This document shows, piece by piece, positions 17,735 through 27,569 of a stretch of 64,000 bases of DNA. The notes below the pieces were generated by a model, which had not been told where the DNA came from, searched no databases, and saw nothing but the letters and a program-made list of their open reading frames with translations. Origin of the DNA: Marinimicrobium agarilyticum DSM 16975 (GTDB lineage: Bacteria > Pseudomonadota > Gammaproteobacteria > Pseudomonadales > Cellvibrionaceae). The stretch is from the NCBI RefSeq assembly GCF_000423345.1, contig NZ_AUHU01000003.1, positions 496,001 through 560,000 on the forward strand, written 5' to 3'. Each line of letters starts with the position of its first letter. Position 1 is the stretch's first letter. The position numbers and the translations under genes are program-made.

Positions 17735-20559
17735 GGCTGTGCCTCGCGTTGTTGCGCGAGCGGGGGCGTGCCGGTCTGCCCCTCGCTGTGGTTCAGGGTA
17801 AAGCGGGCCTTGGGCTCGCGTGCATAGCGGACCGGAAAGAGCACCGCCAAGCGCTGACGGCTTTGCGCCATCCACTCGTTGAAGCCCTCCGCGCGGGCGC
17901 GTTTGAGGTTGCGCTCATAGAACTCGATGGCCTTGTCCTCGAAGGGGAAGGCGCGGTCCTCCAGCAGAATGTTGTATTGAATCAGCGTCTCGCCGCTGAG
18001 CTGGGGTGGCCGGTCGGATTCCAGCAGTGCCCGCGCCAGGGTTTCGTAAATACGGCCGATCCGGTGAGTGGCTTCGGAGGTAACATCACTCAATCCATAG
18101 GAGGCAGCCTGGGCATAGCGCTCGATCGCACTCTGCATATGTTCGGTTTTTCGGGCCAGACTGTTTTCCAACGGCAGTGACAGAGGCGTGTTGTCGTACT
18201 GTTCGTGGTGGCTGCGTGCCAGACTGAGTGCGGCGCTCGCCGCAAGGCGACGGGTGCGTTCAGTTTTCTCGTTGTCGGGCTGCTGGCGGTCTTGGGTCAA
18301 CAGCTTGCGCTCCCAGAACTGGCGCTTGTCCGGCTCTGCAGTCTGGGTATACAGACGGGCCAATTGATGCATGGCTTCGGCGTTCTGGGGATAGGGCGTA
18401 GGATAGCTGTGGGCGTACCGGCGAAAGGCGTTGATGGCGCCCTCGACATTTTTTTCATCCAGATAAAGCTGTGCGGCTTTCCATTGGGCCGCCCGTTGCG
18501 CGGTCGCGTCTTCCTCCGAGCCCGCGAGCTTTTCGTATTGGCGGGCGGCTGCTTCCGTCTGGCCACTGGCCAGGTAAGCGTTACTCAGCTGGCGTTCGGC
18601 GTCCGCGCGCAAGGGGTGGTCGGGATAAACGGATTGGAAGCGTTGAATCAAACCGATGGTCAACTCCCATTGCGCTTGCTCGGCGGCCAGAGACAGCGCG
18701 TTGTACAACCCCTTGGGGGCGTTGTCGGTGTTCGGGTCCATCTCGTGAATGCGCTGGTAGTGGCGGATGGCCTCCTTCCACTCTTTCGCTTGTTCCGCGC
18801 TTTCGGCTTGTCGGTACACGCTGAGCGCCCGCTGTTGATGGGCTCGCTGACGCAGTGAGTCGGGCAGAGCGGTCAGTGCCAGTAAGCGACTGGCGGTTTG
18901 TTCGGCGTTGGCATATTCCGACGCGTTCAACTGGCTCTGCAGTATCAGTGGATAGGCCTCGGACTGCGTTTTGGCGTCATTCAGGGCGTAGTGCGCGAGC
19001 GAAATGGCGGTGTCGTAGTGTTCGGCCTGGTAGGCGTACTGCGCCGCGTTCAATGCGATGGCGGGGGTGCGCTCGTCATTCGGGTAGAGCCGGGCAAAGG
19101 CCTCGGCGTATCGGCCATAGTCATCGGTCCAACGTTCCGGTGCCTGATCGGTGAGGGTGTTCAAGAGCGCAAGGGCCGCATAGGCGGCTTCGGGGTCGAG
19201 AATGACAGTGCCGTCAAAGGCCGCGCGCCGGCACTGATGGAAGGCGGCCTCAGTATGCTCGGCTTCCGCCAGCAGATCCCCATAGGCCAGAGCAATGCCG
19301 TCTTGCTGGGCATAGCCGTCGAAGTGTTCGAGGTAGCGCTCGTACCACTGCTTTGCCTGGTCGAAGTGGCTGGACTTGCCGCTGTCCTGATATCGGGCGT
19401 GATGGTAGCGGGCGGCGTCTTTCCAGTGCTGACGTAACTGTGTGCGACTTTGCTCGGCGGCGGCCGAGCGGGGTTCGGTGCCCGCTCGCTGCTGATAGCT
19501 CTGGTACAACTGTTCGGTGGCGGCGATGGCCTGCTGCTGAAAGCCACCTTCACGCCACAGCTCCACCATTTCAGAGCGCGCCTGCAGCGCTACCCATGGG
19601 TCGGGCTGCGTTTCCAGCAGGTGTTGCCACTGGGCGACCGCATCGGAGGTTCGACCCTGGGCGTGCAGCAGTTTGCTGGCGGCCCGGTAGGGCGCATACC
19701 AGTCCTCGATACCGTGTTTTCGGAACAGGCTGGTGACCATATTGGGCGAAGGTGCTTCCACCATGGCGAGCGCCAGGGAACGATAGTATTCGTCGTAGAT
19801 GACCCGGTCTTCGTCACCCAGCGGCGTTTCACTCAGCGTTGCGGCGCTGGGAAATTCCTGGGCGTGAATGACGGCGATAAAATCTTCCAGTGCCGGTTCA
19901 ATCAAAGACTGTTTGTACCGCGACCAACCGCGTTTGAACAGCGCACGTTCGTGAAAGCCGGTGTCCCGGCTGCTGTGCAGCGCGGCGGTATAGGCGATTT
20001 CCGCGGCCAGATAATCGCCCCGACTGAAAGCCGACTCCGCCAGGCGGAATTGGGCTTCGGGGTATAAGGGAGAGTCGGGGTGCTGGTTCACCAACTGTTG
20101 CAGAGCGTTCAATGAGGCTTCATGGTGGCCGAGCTGGTCGTGGCTCTTGGCGAGCTGATACCACTTTCGGTCGTTGCCTTCGGCTTCGGGAAATTCGGTC
20201 AATGCGGTCTTGAGCAGTTCAATGGTGCGCTCCAGTGTGTCGCGGTAGCGGCGGTCTTCCTGATAGTTGTCCTGGTCGCTCCAGCGATGGCTCTCCTTGA
20301 GCTCCAGATCGGCCAGGCGGGCCAACGCCTGATTGCGCGCGCGATCACTGTCGGGCGCCGACTGAAGGAACTGATAGTAAGCCGCTTTGGCGTCGTTGCT
20401 GTCGACGCTACCGCTCAGGGCATTGTTGGACGTTGTCGCCGAGACGCGCGAGGCCTGATCCAGCTCCGCCAGGGTGGCGCGCTTGGGCGCTTGTTGGCTG
20501 CAGCCGGTCGTGAGCAGAACGATGGCCGCGATGGATAATGAGAATTTATTGCCGATCAT
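17731..20559 (-). CDS. Large multi-TPR lipoprotein
   Basis: Lipoprotein of 942 aa built almost entirely of TPR-like helices. I chose the ATG at 20559 (MIGNKFSLSIAAIVLLTTGCSQQ in two parts: signal and lipobox TTGC) over a TTG four codons upstream. Repeats recur through the whole length, for example DQLGHHEASLNALQQLVNQH, AEIAYTAALHSS, AKQWYERYLEHF, AIRHYQRIHEMDPNTDNAP, SNAYLASGQTEAAARQYEKL and AINAFRRYAHSYPTPYPQNAEA. The gene overlaps the upstream TPR gene by 14 bases and the downstream one by 4. Architecture and context are comparable to the large TPR protein GltD/AgmU of the Myxococcus Glt complex; that is an inference from architecture. It likely spans or scaffolds the periplasm. Confidence 0.85.
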   Translation of the reverse strand: MIGNKFSLSIAAIVLLTTGCSQQAPKRATLAELDQASRVSATTSNNALSGSVDSNDAKAAYYQFLQSAPDSDRARNQALARLADLELKESHRWSDQDNYQEDRRYRDTLERTIELLKTALTEFPEAEGNDRKWYQLAKSHDQLGHHEASLNALQQLVNQHPDSPLYPEAQFRLAESAFSRGDYLAAEIAYTAALHSSRDTGFHERALFKRGWSRYKQSLIEPALEDFIAVIHAQEFPSAATLSETPLGDEDRVIYDEYYRSLALAMVEAPSPNMVTSLFRKHGIEDWYAPYRAASKLLHAQGRTSDAVAQWQHLLETQPDPWVALQARSEMVELWREGGFQQQAIAATEQLYQSYQQRAGTEPRSAAAEQSRTQLRQHWKDAARYHHARYQDSGKSSHFDQAKQWYERYLEHFDGYAQQDGIALAYGDLLAEAEHTEAAFHQCRRAAFDGTVILDPEAAYAALALLNTLTDQAPERWTDDYGRYAEAFARLYPNDERTPAIALNAAQYAYQAEHYDTAISLAHYALNDAKTQSEAYPLILQSQLNASEYANAEQTASRLLALTALPDSLRQRAHQQRALSVYRQAESAEQAKEWKEAIRHYQRIHEMDPNTDNAPKGLYNALSLAAEQAQWELTIGLIQRFQSVYPDHPLRADAERQLSNAYLASGQTEAAARQYEKLAGSEEDATAQRAAQWKAAQLYLDEKNVEGAINAFRRYAHSYPTPYPQNAEAMHQLARLYTQTAEPDKRQFWERKLLTQDRQQPDNEKTERTRRLAASAALSLARSHHEQYDNTPLSLPLENSLARKTEHMQSAIERYAQAASYGLSDVTSEATHRIGRIYETLARALLESDRPPQLSGETLIQYNILLEDRAFPFEDKAIEFYERNLKRARAEGFNEWMAQSRQRLAVLFPVRYAREPKARFTLNHSEGQTGTPPLAQQREAQP

Positions 20560-21403
20560 AAATTGTGGCAAGCCCGTACTGACTTTGGCTCAGGTAGGTG
20601 TGAATCTGTTCACGCCGCTCCTTCAGAGCCTGGTTCGAGGGATTGTCCTCCAGTTGTCGGTCAATGGTTTGCAGCTTTGCCTGATAGTGCAGCAGCGCTT
20701 CCTGGTAGCTGGCCTGCGCCAAGGTCAGGCGGTTCATCTGATCGTAGGTAAACGCCACGAGAAACGGCCCGTCCGGCAAGGCTGGGTGGTTCAGGGCCTT
20801 GAGTTGGAGAAACGCATTCAGTGCGCCGGTGTAGTCCTGCAGATGCAGAGCACTCAGGCCAATGCCTCGCCAGGCGAAGGCCGCGTAGCGGCTGTCCTGG
20901 TCCAGAGTGCCAAAGGTTTCCCGGGCATCCCGGTAAAAGCCCTGCTGTAATTGCGACAGCCCCAGCATCATCCGCAATCGGTTTTTGGATTCCGCGTCAA
21001 TGTCTTCCGTCAACAGTTGCATCAGCTCGCGTTGAGCGTCGCTCCACCAGTCCTGTTTGAGGTAGGCGATGGCGAGGTTGGTGCGCGCCTCGGCGTAGTA
21101 GGGCTCGCCTGGTTGGAAGGCCTCGTACACCTCAATGGCACGCCGGTGTTGGCCCTGACGCTGCCAGTTCAGGCCCTGAACCAGGCGCAAGTACAGGCGC
21201 TGTGTTTCGCTCAACGCATAGTGCTGAGAGAGGGTGGGCAAGGTCTTCTGCACGCTTGCCCAGTCGCCCGCCTCGACCGCCGCACGGATGTCGGCCACGC
21301 GCTCGCTCAGGGCGTCCCGGGGGGCGCCCGGCGAGTGCGTACTCCATCCGATCAACAACGCGAGCGTCAAGGCCCCGTATTGTTGTTTGCTCCACCGTTT
21401 CAT
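20546..21403 (-). CDS. Exported TPR protein
   Basis: Periplasmic TPR protein of 285 aa. The ATG at 21403 is preferred to one at 21451 because the latter lies inside clpV and lacks an export signal. From 21403 there is an N-terminal hydrophobic signal (YGALTLALLIGWSTHSPGA). TPR motifs follow (HRRAIEVYEAFQPGEPYYAEARTNLAIAYLK split here into AIEVYEAFQPGEPYYAEA and TNLAIAYLK; DARETFGTLDQDSRYAAFAW; ALNAFLQL; TLAQASYQEALLHYQAKL), ending with a helical region. It begins 10 bases after the clpV stop, so it belongs to the T6SS minus operon transcriptionally. It is not a known T6SS component. Confidence 0.82.
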   Translation of the reverse strand: MKRWSKQQYGALTLALLIGWSTHSPGAPRDALSERVADIRAAVEAGDWASVQKTLPTLSQHYALSETQRLYLRLVQGLNWQRQGQHRRAIEVYEAFQPGEPYYAEARTNLAIAYLKQDWWSDAQRELMQLLTEDIDAESKNRLRMMLGLSQLQQGFYRDARETFGTLDQDSRYAAFAWRGIGLSALHLQDYTGALNAFLQLKALNHPALPDGPFLVAFTYDQMNRLTLAQASYQEALLHYQAKLQTIDRQLEDNPSNQALKERREQIHTYLSQSQYGLATIYDRQ

Positions 21404-21413
21404 CGTGGCTGTG

Positions 21414-24092
21414 TCAGCCTTCCAGCTGACACTGGAACTGGCCTTCCTCATCGATGCCCACGTGCACCCGGGTCAGGGGCTCGTCGGACACCATTCGCGC
21501 CAGACATTCGGAGGCCAGCTGCGGCAACAGCGTGCGGGTCAGAATGTTTTCGATGTTGCGCGCGCCGGTGTCCACTTCCTGGCTGCGGGCGACAATGTGT
21601 AGGAGTACATCCTCGTCATAGCTGAACGCGGCGTTGTAGTGGTCGTGCACGCGGCGGCGGATCTTTTCCATGTTAATGGCGCAGATGCGCATCAGGTCTT
21701 CATCGCCGAGCGGGTAATAGGGCACGATGGTGGTGCGCCCCAAAAATGCGGGTTTGAAATGATTCAGTAACTGGGGGCGGAAGTTATCCAGCAGTACGTC
21801 CGGCTCGATGGGCGCTTCCTGGGACTGACACAGGGCCCGGATGTGCTCTTCCCCCGCGTTCGAAGTCATGATGATCACGGTGTTGCGGAAGTCGATATCC
21901 CGGCCTTCCCCATCCTTGATGGTGCCTTTGTCAAACAGGTTGTAGAACACATCCTGAACGCCGGGGTGGGCTTTTTCCATTTCATCCAACAGGATCACGC
22001 TGTAAGGTTTGCGCCGAACCGCTTCGGTCAAGACACCGCCTTCACCGTAGCCCACATAGCCGGGAGGGGAGCCGAGCAGCATGGAGACTTTGTGCTCCTC
22101 CTTGAACTCGGACATGTTGATCACGGTGAGGTTGTGCTCGCCTCCGTACAGGGTATCGGATAGCGCCAGGGCGGTTTCGGTTTTACCGACACCGCTCGGG
22201 CCGACCATAAAAAACACGCCGATGGGTTTGCGCGGATCGGTAAGCCCGGCGCGGGCAGTGCGGATGCTCTGTGCAATCGCCTCCAGCGCGTGGTTCTGCC
22301 CGATAACCCGGTCGCTCAGAGTGTCACGTAACTTGAGCACGGACTGGATCTCATCCGCCAGCATCTTGCCCAGGGGGATGCCGGTCCAGTTGGACACCAC
22401 CTCGGCGATGGCCTGGCCGTCCACATGGACTTTGATCATGGGGGTGTCGCCCTGGCACTCGGCCAATTGGCTCAGCAGGCCCTGCAGTTCCTCTCGGGAC
22501 TGTTCGGGAGATTGCTCAAAGGGTGTGCCTGGCACTTCTTCTGATACGCCTTCGAGGGATTGCTCGTGGGCCGTCTCAATGTCTTTCTGGAGACGGTTGA
22601 TAGACTGAACCAGTTCCTGTTCCGTCTGCCATTGCTGCTGCTGGGTATCGAGGAGGCTCTCCAATGCGGTCTGTCGTTCTTGCAACTGGTCAATGCGCTC
22701 CTGGCAATTACCGAGCGCGGCGTTTTCGCGCGTCAGGTTGCGCAGGGTGGCCGCGATCTGTTCCAGTTCGCGCCGGGTATCTTCGATCGGGGCGGGCGTG
22801 GCGCTTTGGCTTAACGCCACGCGGGCGCAGGCGGTGTCCAGCAGGCTGACGGATTTGTCGGGGAGTTGGCGCCCGGGCATATAACGACTGGACAGGCGCA
22901 CGGATTCGACAATGGCCTCATCCATAATACGAACACCGTGATGCGCTTGGAGCATGCCGCCGATGGCGCGCATCATATCGATGGCTTTGGTCTCGTCGGG
23001 CTCCTCCACTTTCACCACCTGGAAGCGACGGGTCAGTGCCGGGTCACGCTCAAAGTACTTTTTGTATTCGGCCCAGGTGGTGGCGGCGATGGTACGTAGT
23101 TCCCCTCGGGCCAGTGCCGGCTTGAGCAGGTTGGCGGCGTCACCCTGGCCTTCTTTGCCGCCGGCGCCAATCATGGTGTGGGCTTCGTCGATAAAGAGAA
23201 TGATGGGTTGTGGCGAGGCCTTGACTTCGGCAATGACGGATTTGAGACGGTTTTCAAATTCGCCTTTGACGCTCGCGCCCGCCTGAAGCAGGCCCAGGTC
23301 CAGGCTGCGCAACGCTACGTTCCTCAGGGGCTCGGGGACATCGCCCTTGGCAATGCGCAAGGCAAAGCCTTCCACCACGGCGGTTTTACCCACGCCGGCT
23401 TCCCCGGTCAGAATCGGGTTGTTCTGACGACGGCGAATCAGAATGTCGACGATCTGTCGGACCTCCTGGTCCCGCCCCCAGACCGGGTCGATCTTTCCGT
23501 CTTTGGCCGCCTGGGTCAGGTTGACCGTGTACTTGTCCAGGCAGGGGGTATTGCTTGCCTGGGCTTGCGATTGCGATGGCTCACCCGAGTCGGTGGCGGC
23601 GCTCTGCAGTTCGGATTCCGGGGTCGTGCCCACAATGGCTTTAACCAGTTCCCGAACGGATTCCGGTGGTACCGTCTCCAGTTCGCGGCAACTGGCCACG
23701 GCGGAGCGACGCAGGGTATCGTCCATCAGTAGCGCCGCCAATAAATGGGCGCTGGTGACTTGCGGATGACCATATTCCACAGAGGCCAATACCCAGGCAT
23801 GTTTGGCCAGATCCACGACACTTTGCGCCAGGGCCGGCGGACGGGTGCTGCCGTTCTTCAGACGGTCCAATTCCCGGTTGAAGTGGGTGATCAACGTGTC
23901 AGGGGAGAGTTCGAACTTCTCCAGAATCGCTTGGGCGTCGGTATCGTTCACCTCAAGCAGTTTCACCCACCAGTGTTCGATTTCCACGTTGTAGTGGCCC
24001 CGGGAAAGGCAGAGTCCAGCGGCGCCTTCCAGTGCGTTGCGGGTGGTGTTGTTCAGTTTGTTGACCAGTGATTTCAAGTCCAGGGTAATCAT
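21414..24092 (-). CDS. clpV: T6SS AAA+ sheath-disassembly ATPase ClpV/TssH
   Basis: ClpV (TssH) of 892 aa extracts and unfolds contracted TssB/TssC sheath for reuse. Start at 24092 (AAGGAG upstream, MITLDLKSLVNKLN) is preferred to a 52-codon extension. Seen: Clp N-domain (about 1-160), first Walker A GEAGVGKTAVVEG near residue 228, Walker B ILFIDEAHTMIGAGG, coiled-coil middle domain (about 400-520), second Walker A GPSGVGKTETALAL near residue 633, Walker B VILLDEMEKAHPGV, and a C-terminal D2-small domain. ClpV-specific N-terminal residues recognise TssC; the sequence NTTRNALEGAAGLCLSR matches the family pattern. It sits between tssG and the TPR genes. Confidence 0.97.
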   Translation of the reverse strand: MITLDLKSLVNKLNNTTRNALEGAAGLCLSRGHYNVEIEHWWVKLLEVNDTDAQAILEKFELSPDTLITHFNRELDRLKNGSTRPPALAQSVVDLAKHAWVLASVEYGHPQVTSAHLLAALLMDDTLRRSAVASCRELETVPPESVRELVKAIVGTTPESELQSAATDSGEPSQSQAQASNTPCLDKYTVNLTQAAKDGKIDPVWGRDQEVRQIVDILIRRRQNNPILTGEAGVGKTAVVEGFALRIAKGDVPEPLRNVALRSLDLGLLQAGASVKGEFENRLKSVIAEVKASPQPIILFIDEAHTMIGAGGKEGQGDAANLLKPALARGELRTIAATTWAEYKKYFERDPALTRRFQVVKVEEPDETKAIDMMRAIGGMLQAHHGVRIMDEAIVESVRLSSRYMPGRQLPDKSVSLLDTACARVALSQSATPAPIEDTRRELEQIAATLRNLTRENAALGNCQERIDQLQERQTALESLLDTQQQQWQTEQELVQSINRLQKDIETAHEQSLEGVSEEVPGTPFEQSPEQSREELQGLLSQLAECQGDTPMIKVHVDGQAIAEVVSNWTGIPLGKMLADEIQSVLKLRDTLSDRVIGQNHALEAIAQSIRTARAGLTDPRKPIGVFFMVGPSGVGKTETALALSDTLYGGEHNLTVINMSEFKEEHKVSMLLGSPPGYVGYGEGGVLTEAVRRKPYSVILLDEMEKAHPGVQDVFYNLFDKGTIKDGEGRDIDFRNTVIIMTSNAGEEHIRALCQSQEAPIEPDVLLDNFRPQLLNHFKPAFLGRTTIVPYYPLGDEDLMRICAINMEKIRRRVHDHYNAAFSYDEDVLLHIVARSQEVDTGARNIENILTRTLLPQLASECLARMVSDEPLTRVHVGIDEEGQFQCQLEG

Positions 24093-24106
24093 CGGAGGCT
24101 CCTTGG

Positions 24107-25237
24107 TTAGGCCGCGTCGCGGTCGGTTCCATTCGCGGTTGAGTTCGGATATGAGTCGCTTCCGGCATGTTGTCCGGAAACGGGAATTTTGAGCGTGTCC
24201 TCGGGTGAGGGCGCCCGGTAAATGCTTTGCGGCAGCCGGCTGTCCCAACCGAGCCGCGAGGGCATGGCGCCGCCCAGGGCCATGTCTTTGGGCAAGGCGG
24301 TGGTTTTGACATCGAGAGTGATATCAAATTGATTGTCCACACCCAAATAGAGTGAACTCAGTTCGTTGAGTGCATTCAGTGCCTGGCTACCCGGCGCGAA
24401 CCGCTGGTACTGCGTTTCGTCCAGTGGCCCGATTGTCAGGTCCACTTTGTTCTGTGCCAGCCAGGATTTCTGGCCCAGCAAAGTGCTGCGCCCCAGGCAA
24501 TTGTTCTGTCCCTTGGGCTCGGTGAGCGTCGGCAGGCGACAGCGCATGCTCGGGAGTACGTCGCACCAGGTGCCGGAGAATTCGCTGACCTTGGCGGGGA
24601 CGCGAAAATACCCGCGAACCATCTGCTCCAGGTTGCCGGCGGTTTTGACTTGTTGGCTGAGCAGGCCCCCGTAATAAATCAGTGCTTCCCCAGGTAGCTG
24701 GGCCGAGTCTCTCAGTAGCCTGGGGGATAGCCCCAACATGGACAGCAGAACTTCTGTGTGGCGATCAATGGTTTTTCCGTGACCGCGATGGCGCCGTGCC
24801 CGCTCATACTCCAGCGGGAGTTTGTATTTACTGGCGGCGCGCCAGTAAAGACTGGCGCTACGGTGGTTGAACATATCCAGAAAGCGCGTAAGCGCGGGGT
24901 CTTTGGCTTTCTGTCGTTCGAGCAACAGTTCCGTGTAGTGAAAGGGCAGTGGCCCGATGGCGCCGTCCAGGCCGAAGGTGTTGCACTGCAGGGTCCACTG
25001 CTCATTGTGGCGCTGTAGCTCAGAGACTTCGGCCGTGGGGAAGCTCAGACTGTGCTGGCTTTTAAGGCGCACAGCTTCCTGGCCCGGTGGCCGAAAGTCG
25101 ACGCCCGGTGCGACCGTGGCCGGTCTGTGGGGGCTGGCGCTCTCCTTGCCTTCTGAATGATGCGTTTCCAGCAGACGCAGAATCTGCAGAAAGGAAAATT
25201 CCTCCGGCGCGGCTTGTAACTGATCGATTACAGACAT
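24107..25237 (-). CDS. tssG: T6SS baseplate protein TssG
   Basis: TssG of 376 aa, partner of TssF and TssE in the T6SS baseplate wedge and connector to TssK. The start at 25237 (MSVIDQLQAAPEEFSFLQILRLLE, split as MSVIDQLQAAPEEF and SFLQILRLLE) has a GGGAGG site inside the end of tssF. Family features include FSFLQILRLLE, the FDPVxxxVRL-like strand near LKSQHSLSFPTAEVSEL, GLDGAIGPLPFHYTELL, and DMFNHRSASLYWRA. Length matches the family. It overlaps tssF by 10 bases, consistent with coupled translation of a stoichiometric complex. Confidence 0.95.
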   Translation of the reverse strand: MSVIDQLQAAPEEFSFLQILRLLETHHSEGKESASPHRPATVAPGVDFRPPGQEAVRLKSQHSLSFPTAEVSELQRHNEQWTLQCNTFGLDGAIGPLPFHYTELLLERQKAKDPALTRFLDMFNHRSASLYWRAASKYKLPLEYERARRHRGHGKTIDRHTEVLLSMLGLSPRLLRDSAQLPGEALIYYGGLLSQQVKTAGNLEQMVRGYFRVPAKVSEFSGTWCDVLPSMRCRLPTLTEPKGQNNCLGRSTLLGQKSWLAQNKVDLTIGPLDETQYQRFAPGSQALNALNELSSLYLGVDNQFDITLDVKTTALPKDMALGGAMPSRLGWDSRLPQSIYRAPSPEDTLKIPVSGQHAGSDSYPNSTANGTDRDAA

Positions 25238-27054
25238 TGCCGGCCTCCCGCGCGAATGGGGCACTCTTTGTAGAAACCGTCGTGTCCCTTGCGTCGGATG
25301 CGCACTTGGCTGAATGAGTTTATGGAGCAGTAGAGCGCAAAAAAGTGTTCAATCACCCGGGTGAAGAGACACAGACTGATTCCCGAGAGCAGGCGATCGT
25401 CAACTGTCAGCGTCACTTCCATGCCACGACATAACGTTGGTCGCCCGGCGATGTGCAGGGGCGCGTTCACTGGCCGAACCTGAAGGTCGACAATCGCTTC
25501 CACCAGAGATCGGTGCGCCGAGGTCTGTTTGAAATCGTACAGACGTAACATTTCCTGCAGCGCTTCCCTGGCATCGGGCCCACTCAGTGAACGTTGGTTG
25601 AGCTGCAGGTGAGACAGCAGTCGCCAGCGGGCGCTGTTGCCCAATGGTGGACGAATGGTCTCTGTCGGTTGCGTCAGGCAGCGGATGGATCTGGTCGGCG
25701 GGCTGCCGTCGGCGCACTGCAGTTGCGGCTCCTTGCTGTTGAACGGCAGGCGCGCTGGCTGGTCCCGGTTGCTACAGGTGGTCTGTATCATCAGGGTTTT
25801 CTCCCGGGCGACGCTGGGAGCGAAGTCCAGATCCACCAGGCTCAGGTAGACATCGGTACCGTCGTCCCGTTGGCTCGGCTTCAGCTTGGCGTGGCGTCGC
25901 TGGGCAAACCAGAACGTCTGGTCCTGATGATAATCCCGATCATGATTGAGTCCATAAAAAGGGCGGTATTCGGCGCTCTTGCCATAGGCATCCGCCGCGA
26001 TGACCTGGTCGACCGAGTAGATCTCAAAACCGGTGGGACGGCGAACGTCCGGTAGAATCTGGTACTCATACTGCCGGTGGTCCAGCTCGATCGGGTCGGT
26101 CTGGTGCGCAAACAGGTTGACGGCCGGCGTCGCGCCCATGACAAAATTCTGGGCTCGCACGTGATGTTCGAGCTCGACATCGGCCTCGCGCAGGTAGATG
26201 TAGAGCTCCAGTTCGGGTAGCTCGGGACAGAGCCGGTTCACGTCGATGCCGTTGATATCGATAAACAGAAACTTTTCCGGAAAAGCGAAGTACTCCGTGA
26301 GCAGGCGGAACCCGATAAAGGCGTTGTCGGGGTAGGGCAGCAGCCCTTCATCCGTTTCAAAACCGACCGGCTGAATGGCATCTGCGCCGAGAAAAACCGG
26401 GCGAGTGCCGCCATCGCTGATCACCACGTTTTCACATTGGTTCACCAAGAGCTCGTACAACGGATGGATATGCTGTGACTGACCTTTCAGGTAAAAGCGC
26501 AGTTTTTCCGGAAGACCTTCGGCCAGGTTACCGCTCTCAAAGAAGGGTTCCAGGCGCAGCTTGAGGACGCTCGCCGCGCCGCGCAGACGGTCCGAACCCG
26601 GTGTGGCAAACGGGCGACCCATCAGTTGGGCATCGGTCAGGCGCGCCGGCACCATGTCGGTGTCGTAGCAGGTCGTGAACCGACACTTTTCGCCCTTGAA
26701 CGGACGGGTGTCGAGTGCGGTACCTTTGGGGACCGTAAAGGTGGCCTCCAGCTGTTCCGGGTCCGGCTCGAACTGGACAATCGTCATGGAGGGAATCGGA
26801 CGCTGGTAATGCGGAAACAGCGTCGTCAGCAGGGCGTCGCTGAATTCCGGGAAATCGTCATCCAACCGGTGTTGAATGCGTGCATTCAGATACGCGAAAC
26901 TCTCCACCAACCGGGATACGTGCGGGTCTTCAATGGTTTCGGAGGAGATTCCCAGTCGGCTGGCAATCTTGGGGTTTTCTTTTGAAAACTCCGCGCCCAT
27001 TTGCCGAATGAAAGCCAGCTCGCGCTCGTAGTAAGGCAGCAGTTCATCAGCCAT
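25228..27054 (-). CDS. tssF: T6SS baseplate protein TssF
   Basis: TssF of 608 aa, the main wedge protein of the T6SS baseplate. The N-terminus MADELLPYYERELAFIRQM and the following KIASRLGI, VSRLVESFAYLNARIQHRL and LTTLFPHYQRPIPSM are diagnostic. The C-terminal part carries GREL-like segments such as LSGISLCLFTRVIEHFFALY and FSQVRIR. It overlaps tssE by 8 bases and tssG by 10 bases. Confidence 0.97.
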   Translation of the reverse strand: MADELLPYYERELAFIRQMGAEFSKENPKIASRLGISSETIEDPHVSRLVESFAYLNARIQHRLDDDFPEFSDALLTTLFPHYQRPIPSMTIVQFEPDPEQLEATFTVPKGTALDTRPFKGEKCRFTTCYDTDMVPARLTDAQLMGRPFATPGSDRLRGAASVLKLRLEPFFESGNLAEGLPEKLRFYLKGQSQHIHPLYELLVNQCENVVISDGGTRPVFLGADAIQPVGFETDEGLLPYPDNAFIGFRLLTEYFAFPEKFLFIDINGIDVNRLCPELPELELYIYLREADVELEHHVRAQNFVMGATPAVNLFAHQTDPIELDHRQYEYQILPDVRRPTGFEIYSVDQVIAADAYGKSAEYRPFYGLNHDRDYHQDQTFWFAQRRHAKLKPSQRDDGTDVYLSLVDLDFAPSVAREKTLMIQTTCSNRDQPARLPFNSKEPQLQCADGSPPTRSIRCLTQPTETIRPPLGNSARWRLLSHLQLNQRSLSGPDAREALQEMLRLYDFKQTSAHRSLVEAIVDLQVRPVNAPLHIAGRPTLCRGMEVTLTVDDRLLSGISLCLFTRVIEHFFALYCSINSFSQVRIRRKGHDGFYKECPIRAGGRQCL

Positions 27055-27544
27055 GGAGCGACTCCTTTACATTTACGCTGCGCGAGACTGGCTCAAGGAT
27101 AGAGTCGAACACCACACTCTGCGGCGCCGGGTCGGCCCAGAGGACGGCATCGATGCGAAAACGCAGAGTGCGGTCGGTTCGTTCGCGGTTTTCCAGGTGG
27201 GTGATCTTGACGCTTTTAAAGCGGGGTTCGTAATCCCGAAGGATACGCTCGAGCTCCCGTACAAACGCCTGCTTTTTTTCCGGATTGGAAATATTGACTG
27301 TGGCCAGGTCCGGAAGGCCGTAGTTGAGTAGGGAGTGCTCCAGCTCGGTCAGCTCCTCGGGTGGTGAGACCATGCAGTAGCGACTGTTGAGTAAGCTCTC
27401 CAGGTCACGCCGCACGCTCTGGCGCAGTTCTGTCAGATACTGGTGGCGCCCCGGTGGCGGCTCGCGCGTGGCTTCCGGCTCGCGATCGATCAGACGATCG
27501 AGAATGGACGGCCGAAGCTGCTTGGTTTTTTCCACGTAGCTCAT
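27047..27544 (-). CDS. tssE: T6SS baseplate protein TssE (gp25-like)
   Basis: TssE of 165 aa, homologous to T4 phage gp25, which nucleates sheath assembly on the baseplate. The N-terminus has PSILDRLIDREPEA. The core gp25 region includes SVRRDLESLLNSRY, LEHSLLNYGLPDLATVNI and the conserved terminal ILRDYEPRFKSVKITHLEN and LRFRIDAVL. It lies between the second tssC and tssF. Confidence 0.96.
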   Translation of the reverse strand: MSYVEKTKQLRPSILDRLIDREPEATREPPPGRHQYLTELRQSVRRDLESLLNSRYCMVSPPEELTELEHSLLNYGLPDLATVNISNPEKKQAFVRELERILRDYEPRFKSVKITHLENRERTDRTLRFRIDAVLWADPAPQSVVFDSILEPVSRSVNVKESLHG

Positions 27545-27569
27545 TGTGTGATGACTCCTTTCCCCTGAA